Source: Caldivirga sp. UBA161 (lineage in GTDB: Archaea > Thermoproteota > Thermoprotei > Thermoproteales > Thermocladiaceae). From it: 9,966 nt of DNA. Below, piece after piece: positions 5,736 to 9,966 of the stretch. The notes beneath the pieces were generated by a model. It had not been told where the DNA came from and did not search any database. It saw only the letters and a program-made list of their open reading frames with translations. A program made the translations under genes and the position numbers. Location of the stretch: contig NZ_DAXS01000082.1 of the NCBI RefSeq assembly GCF_002506515.1, positions 7,770 through 17,735 of the forward strand, written 5' to 3'. Position 1 is the first letter of the stretch. Every line of letters begins with the position of its first letter.

Positions 5736-6916
5736 CCCTAGCCTACTCAGGTGGTTTAGATACCACTGTGGCTATCCACTGGTTAAAAAGTAAGTTCAAT
5801 GCAGAGGTTGTGACTGTAACCGTTAATGTGGGCCAGGAAGATGACTTCAATGAAATAGAGAATAGGGCCTATAAACTCGGCGTACTTAAGCACTACACAA
5901 TTGATGCCAGGGATGATTTTACCAATGGCCCCATAGCCTCAGCAATAATGCTGAATGCCCTATATGAGGATAAGTACCCACTTGGAACAGCATTAGCTAG
6001 GCCGTTAATAGCTGAGAAGGTTATTGAGGTTGCCAGGAGGGAGGGTTGTGATGCTATTGCCCATGGCTCAACCTCCAAGGGTAATGACCAAGTTAGGTTT
6101 GAGGAGGCTATAAAAGCCATGGCCCCTGACTTAACCATAATTGCACCGGCTAGGATATGGGGAATGGATAGGAAAACTGAGGTTGAGTATGCTAGGAGGA
6201 ATAACATCCCCATCCCTGAAGTCCACAGTAGGTTCAGTATAGATGATAACTTATGGACAAGGAGCATTGAGGGCCCTGAGCTAGATGACCCAATGGTTGA
6301 GCCACCTGAAGATGCCTTCAAGTGGACTGTTAACCCAAGTAAGGTTAATGAACCTCTTAGACTTGAAATTGAATTCAAGAGTGGTATACCGGTGGCTGTG
6401 AATGGGGAGAAAATGAGGCTTTCCGAACTTATACTAGCGCTCAATAAGCTTGTTGGTGGTCATGGTTATGGTAGGGTTGACCACGTTGAGAATAGGGTTG
6501 TTGGATTTAAGTCAAGGGAGGTTTATGAGGCTCCAGCCGCATTAACGCTAATAGAGGCTCATAGGGACCTTGAGAAGTTAATCTACACGCCAATTGAGTA
6601 TAGGTTTAAGAGGCTCATGGATCAGACTTGGACTGACCTAATATACCAGGGGCTTTGGCATGAACCACTACGCATTGAGCTTGAGGAGGCTGCTAGAGCC
6701 ATGAATAAGTGGGTGACTGGCGTGGTTAAGGTTACTGTACGCGGTGGCTTAATGATAACAGGTAGGTCAAGCCCATACGCCAGCTACAGTAAGGAGATTG
6801 CAGACTATGTGAAGGGTTGGTATCCAAGTGATGAGGAGGCAAGGGGCTTCATAAGCATGTGGGTAATGCATTCATTAACCGCCTATAGGGTAAGGTGGGG
6901 TAGTGGTGTATCGTGA
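5732..6916 (+). CDS. argG: Argininosuccinate synthase, start codon unusual
   Basis: Joins citrulline and aspartate using ATP to make argininosuccinate, the second-to-last step of arginine synthesis, in the cytoplasm. The N-terminal ATP-pyrophosphatase motif AYSGGLDTT (5741-5767) is intact. Further family marks are KGNDQVRFE in the nucleotide/citrulline region and [20 protein letters not shown], then [13 protein letters not shown], in the C-terminal domain. From the ATA at 5732 it has 394 residues, a normal length. Nothing in frame upstream of AYSGG is a standard start: the frame is closed by TAA at 5705-5707, and the first GTG (5768) lies after the catalytic loop and would give a dead enzyme. 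I infer an AUA start behind GAGGAGG; a -1 frameshift from ATG 5700 or a sequence error are the alternatives. It overlaps argH by 14 nt at the 3' end. Confidence 0.93.
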   Translation: MALAYSGGLDTTVAIHWLKSKFNAEVVTVTVNVGQEDDFNEIENRAYKLGVLKHYTIDARDDFTNGPIASAIMLNALYEDKYPLGTALARPLIAEKVIEVARREGCDAIAHGSTSKGNDQVRFEEAIKAMAPDLTIIAPARIWGMDRKTEVEYARRNNIPIPEVHSRFSIDDNLWTRSIEGPELDDPMVEPPEDAFKWTVNPSKVNEPLRLEIEFKSGIPVAVNGEKMRLSELILALNKLVGGHGYGRVDHVENRVVGFKSREVYEAPAALTLIEAHRDLEKLIYTPIEYRFKRLMDQTWTDLIYQGLWHEPLRIELEEAARAMNKWVTGVVKVTVRGGLMITGRSSPYASYSKEIADYVKGWYPSDEEARGFISMWVMHSLTAYRVRWGSGVS

Positions 6917-8255
6917 GGGGCTTCTGGGGAGGGGGGAATTAAGTAAAATTAGGTACATTTCGTCCCTAATTGATGATATTGAAATATATAGAGAAGTCAT
7001 ACTTTCATTAATAACGCACGTTAATGAATTAGGCAGGGTTGGTGCATTATCAAGTAGTGATGCAGAAGCCATAGTCAACACCTTAAGGTCCATCGCCAAG
7101 GAGCAGTATAGGCCCGGTGATGAGTATGAGGATGTTCATGAGTACATTGAGGCTACGTTAATTCATAGGCTTGGTGACGCCGGTGGGTGGATTGGATTAG
7201 GTAGGTCTAGGAATGATCACGTGGCGGCGGCCCTCAGGCTGAGGCTTAGGGGGCTTATACTTGAGTTGGCCTCCAGGGTCATTGAGTTGAGGAGGGTGGC
7301 TTTGAATAAGGCTATTGAAACCGCTAGTTCAGTCATAATTGGTACTACTCATAGGCAGCCTGCACAGGTAACAACATTGGGGCATTACATGCTTTACCTA
7401 GATGAATTAAGCAGTGACTTCCTAACTAACCTCCTTACAATTTATGAAGTGGTTAATAAGTCACCTTTAGGTTCAGGGCCATTGGCGGGTACCATGGTTA
7501 AATTAAACAGGGTTAGGGAGGCTGAGGAACTTGCCTTCAATGGTATCGTTGAGAACACGATATATGCAACGGGTTCAAGGTACTTCATGCTTGCCCCAGC
7601 ATCAATCATAGTATCATATTTAGTTGAATTAGGTAGGTTCATTAATAATATTGAAATGTGGCTCACACCTCAGTTAAATTACGTAACCCTTGACCCAAGC
7701 CACCTAGCCACAAGCAGCATAATGCCTCATAAACGCAACCCAGCTACACTTGAGGTTTTCAGGGCTAGGATAGGGGAGGCTGTAGGCCATTTAACAGCAA
7801 TGTACGCCATTGAGAGGCCTGTTGAGGCCGGCTACCAACTTGACCTACAGGAGGAGGCTAGGCATGCTTGGTCAATAATGAGGATAGCTATTGATGGCGT
7901 AGGCATAATGACTGATTTACTAAGGGGGATTAGGGTTAATGAGGGGAGGGTTAATGAGGACTTAGCCAAATACCCTGTCACGGCAGCTGAGTACGCTGAA
8001 TTAATGTCAATGAATGAGAAAATACCCTTCAGGGATGCCCATAGGGAGGTGGCTGTAATGATTAGGGAGGGGAGGAATCCGGGAATCAACCCCACTGATG
8101 CCATTGAGGGTAAGGAGGTTTTAGGGGGGCCTAACCCAAGCGTGGTTACTGAATCAGCTAAGGCTAGGTTAATTGAATTAAATAGCATTGAGGCCAGGGT
8201 TAAGGAATTAATGGTAAGAGTTAATAAGGCTGAGGCTGAACTAATGGGTGGTTAA
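6903..8255 (+). CDS. argH: Argininosuccinate lyase
   Basis: Splits argininosuccinate into arginine and fumarate, the last step of arginine synthesis; a cytoplasmic homotetramer in the fumarase/aspartase superfamily. The three superfamily signature regions are present: [14 protein letters not shown] (100-113), the catalytic-His segment GTTHRQPAQ (H150), and the flexible Ser loop [12 protein letters not shown] (269-280). In the last, the usual G-S-S is T-S-S and the usual MPQKKNP is MPHKRNP, a form more familiar from adenylosuccinate lyase. GSGPLAGT (190-197) and the ArgH-type start [13 protein letters not shown] favour ArgH, as does the place after argG. The length of 450 is normal. The start is GTG: 6903 or the adjacent GTG 6906, with GGTGGGG (6894-6900) as ribosome site. 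It begins inside argG. Confidence 0.93.
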   Translation: MVYREGLLGRGELSKIRYISSLIDDIEIYREVILSLITHVNELGRVGALSSSDAEAIVNTLRSIAKEQYRPGDEYEDVHEYIEATLIHRLGDAGGWIGLGRSRNDHVAAALRLRLRGLILELASRVIELRRVALNKAIETASSVIIGTTHRQPAQVTTLGHYMLYLDELSSDFLTNLLTIYEVVNKSPLGSGPLAGTMVKLNRVREAEELAFNGIVENTIYATGSRYFMLAPASIIVSYLVELGRFINNIEMWLTPQLNYVTLDPSHLATSSIMPHKRNPATLEVFRARIGEAVGHLTAMYAIERPVEAGYQLDLQEEARHAWSIMRIAIDGVGIMTDLLRGIRVNEGRVNEDLAKYPVTAAEYAELMSMNEKIPFRDAHREVAVMIREGRNPGINPTDAIEGKEVLGGPNPSVVTESAKARLIELNSIEARVKELMVRVNKAEAELMGG

Positions 8256-8256
8256 A

Positions 8257-9405
8257 ATGGTTAGGTTAGCCAGGTACTATAAGGTTTACCCAATAGACAT
8301 TGTTAAGGGTAGTATGCAGTACGTGTGGGATTCTGAAGGTAATAGGTATATTGATGCTAATACTGGCCATGGAGTAGCCTTCATGGGGCACTCAAACCCT
8401 GAAATAATTAATGCAGTGAAGGCTCAGTTGGATAAAATAACCACAGTACCACTTAACATGGGTAATGAGGCTAGGGATGAATTCGTAAGGGAATTCTCCA
8501 AAATAATACCCAGTAACTTCGAAACAATATTTCCTCAAAATACTGGTACTGAGGCTGTTGAAACGGCTATTAAGATAGGGAAGAAGGTAACCAGGAGGAA
8601 GACTATAGTTGCCTTCACGAACTCATTCCATGGAAGAACCCTAGGTAGCCTCTCAGTGACTTGGAATGAAAACTATAGGAAGGCCTTCCAGCCCCTTTAC
8701 CCTCATGTGAGGTTTGGTACATTTAATAACGTTAATGAGGTTGATAAGCTAATTGATGATGACGTATGCTGCGTAATAGTTGAACCAGTTCAGGGTGAGG
8801 GTGGTTTAAACACAGCTACAGCTAATTTCTTGAAGGCATTAAGGGAGGCCACAAGTAGGGTTAATGCATTACTTATATTTGATGAAATTCAATGCGGCTT
8901 CGGTAGGACTGGTGAAGTATGGGCATTCCAGCATTATGGTGTTGAACCAGACTTATTCACTGCAGGTAAGGCTATTGCCGGCGGATTACCCATAGGCCTA
9001 GTGGTGGCTAAGAAAGAGCTTGGGGATGTCTTCAGCCCTGGGGAGCATGGCTCAACATTCGCAGGTAACCCAGTGGTTATGGCTGCCGCCGCCTCAGCCA
9101 CTAAAGTCTTCACTAAGGTTAATGTACCAAGTATAGTTAAGGAGGCTGGCTCCCTATTCGCTAAGAGGCTTAGTGAGTTGAATTCAAGGCTTGTAATTAG
9201 GGTTAAGGGTATGGGTTTAATGATAGGCGTGGAATTAAGGACTAAGGCTGAACCCTACGTTGAGGCATTAATGAAGCACGGCATCCTAGCTTTAACAGCT
9301 GGGGTTAATGTGGTTAGATTCCTACCACCATACATGATAAGCAGTGATGATGTGGAAGCAATTGTTAACGCCCTAGGTGAGGTACTTAAAGGCCCAATAA
9401 CCTAA
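8257..9405 (+). CDS. LysJ/ArgD-type class III aminotransferase
   Basis: PLP enzyme that would transfer the amino group to the semialdehyde in ornithine/arginine synthesis and, in Thermoproteota, probably also to the LysW-bound lysine intermediate. Numbered from ATG 8257: phosphate-binding [12 protein letters not shown] (95-106), SFHGRT, the PLP-pyridine Asp in [13 protein letters not shown] (D209), and the Schiff-base Lys in [12 protein letters not shown] (K238); GSTFAGNP then supplies the partner-subunit Thr. The N-terminus ([21 protein letters not shown]) matches the ArgD/LysJ group rather than GABA transaminases. The length of 382 is normal. ATG 8257 starts one base after the argH stop, with GGTGG (8247-8251) as ribosome site; GTG 8248 is a less likely start. 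Whether it serves arginine, lysine or both cannot be decided here. Confidence 0.9.
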   Translation: MVRLARYYKVYPIDIVKGSMQYVWDSEGNRYIDANTGHGVAFMGHSNPEIINAVKAQLDKITTVPLNMGNEARDEFVREFSKIIPSNFETIFPQNTGTEAVETAIKIGKKVTRRKTIVAFTNSFHGRTLGSLSVTWNENYRKAFQPLYPHVRFGTFNNVNEVDKLIDDDVCCVIVEPVQGEGGLNTATANFLKALREATSRVNALLIFDEIQCGFGRTGEVWAFQHYGVEPDLFTAGKAIAGGLPIGLVVAKKELGDVFSPGEHGSTFAGNPVVMAAAASATKVFTKVNVPSIVKEAGSLFAKRLSELNSRLVIRVKGMGLMIGVELRTKAEPYVEALMKHGILALTAGVNVVRFLPPYMISSDDVEAIVNALGEVLKGPIT

Positions 9406-9435
9406 AACTGAAGTAATTAAAAACATAGGGAAGAG

Positions 9436-9446
9436 CATATTTAAGG
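9436..9446 (+). promoter_or_regulatory. TATA-like site before sfsA
   Basis: CATATTTAAGG contains ATATTTAA centred about 26 nt before the in-frame GTG at 9467, but only about 14 nt before the ATG at 9455. If used, it favours a leaderless GTG start for sfsA and shows sfsA can be transcribed apart from the argG operon. Confidence 0.45.
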
Positions 9447-9454
9447 TCAAGTTA

Positions 9455-9966
9455 ATGAACCTAAAGGTGGTTACCATATTAGGCTTCACCATTAGTAAGC
9501 CTGATGTTGAGGGAACCTTAGTTAAGAGAATCAATAGGTTTTTGGGTATTGGTGTAATTAATGGAGTTGAGGCACTAGTTCATATTCATGATCCTGGGCG
9601 TTTAACTGAAATACTTAAACCTGGCGTTAAGTTCTATGCATACTCTAAGAGTTCAGGTAAGGCTAAGTTCCACTTAATTGCAGTGGATTTAGGCGATGAA
9701 TTAGTCTTAGTTAACTCAGCTATTCACAATAATGTGGCCGCCTGGCTCATAGGTAATGGCCTCATTTTAAGAGATTATAGGATCCTAAGGAGGGAGCCTA
9801 GGTTTGGTAAAGGTAGGTTTGATTTAATGCTTAAGTCACCCAATGGTGGCTACGCCATGGTTGAGGTTAAGGGGGTTACATTAGAGGAGGGTGGTGTAGC
9901 TAAGTTCCCAGATGCACCCACATTACGTGGTGCTAGGCATATGATTGAATTAGCTAAGGCTGTTGA
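9455..9966 (+). CDS. sfsA: SfsA family protein, 3' end cut by window
   Basis: First 170 codons of an SfsA (sugar fermentation stimulation) family protein; the rest lies beyond the window. Family features in order: [10 protein letters not shown] near the N-terminus with [12 protein letters not shown], an OB-like DNA-binding part, then the nuclease-like part with RFDLML (D123) and [20 protein letters not shown] (E137 and K139), a PD-(D/E)xK-like arrangement, and the signature [15 protein letters not shown]. The family has been linked to DNA binding in E. coli; the archaeal role is unknown. Start: ATG 9455 is given, but GTG 9467 has the better TATA spacing and would shorten the protein by four residues. 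The gene follows the aminotransferase after 49 nt, so it may belong to the operon or have its own promoter. Confidence 0.9.
   Translation, partial: MNLKVVTILGFTISKPDVEGTLVKRINRFLGIGVINGVEALVHIHDPGRLTEILKPGVKFYAYSKSSGKAKFHLIAVDLGDELVLVNSAIHNNVAAWLIGNGLILRDYRILRREPRFGKGRFDLMLKSPNGGYAMVEVKGVTLEEGGVAKFPDAPTLRGARHMIELAKAV

Noticed and set aside
5893..6444. 183-aa minus-strand ORF inside argG, and the other long antisense ORFs (4146-4415, 5165-5383, 6875-7099, 7442-7666, 7832-8188)
   Set aside because: All lie opposite well-conserved genes, have Ser/Leu-rich shadow composition and lack promoters.
5768..6916. argG starting at GTG 5768
   Set aside because: It would remove the [12 protein letters not shown]-binding motif that lies intact and in frame just upstream.
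9344..9411. C/D box guide RNA overlapping the end of the aminotransferase gene (GTGATGA 9344-9350, CTGA 9408-9411)
   Set aside because: No convincing internal D'/C' pair or terminal stem, and the C box is explained by the codons of a conserved protein segment.

Overview
The window looks like a stretch of chromosome from a hyperthermophilic crenarchaeon (Thermoproteota), most likely the order Thermoproteales. A Caldivirga- or Vulcanisaeta-like genome fits best, but that genus-level guess is inference. The evidence is: a tRNA with a non-canonical intron and an archaeal bulge-helix-bulge-type splice motif; an archaeal aIF1; TATA boxes placed about 25 nt before start codons (leaderless mRNAs); frequent use of AGG for arginine and TTA for leucine; and moderate, AT-leaning composition.

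Layout. 1-167: no supported gene apart from the tRNA promoter. 168-268: tRNA-Pro(CGG) with a 23-nt intron at position 25/26 and an encoded CCA. 269-877: a 600-nt AT-rich gap with several hairpins, a TATA-like site and a possible 30-codon minus-strand ORF. 878-1596: aIF1 (SUI1) coupled by an ATGA overlap to an unrecognised 115-aa protein. 1687-3714, minus: a large 675-aa APC-family permease. 3829-5579, plus, divergent from the permease: an ABC ATPase and an ABC-2 type membrane protein with overlapping ends. 5700-9405: argG, argH and a LysJ/ArgD-type aminotransferase packed as one operon. 9455 to the end: the start of sfsA, cut by the window edge.

How the genes work together. ArgG and ArgH carry out the last two steps of arginine synthesis (citrulline to argininosuccinate to arginine). 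The class III aminotransferase serves the earlier ornithine branch and probably also the LysW-dependent lysine branch. The ABC pair forms a plausible complete exporter or membrane-remodelling transporter. The permease is a probable amino-acid or amine carrier. A functional link between either transporter and the arginine operon is not shown by the sequence.

Most notable points. (1) argG has no ATG, GTG or TTG before its catalytic AYSGGLDTT motif. The layout suggests either an AUA start behind a strong Shine-Dalgarno and a leaderless 11-codon mini-ORF, or a frameshift. (2) The tRNA-Pro intron fits a relaxed HBh' motif precisely. (3) The ABC ATPase has two in-frame ATGs, each with its own well-placed TATA box. 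(4) Nested inverted repeats cover the argG promoter. The rest is ordinary housekeeping content.
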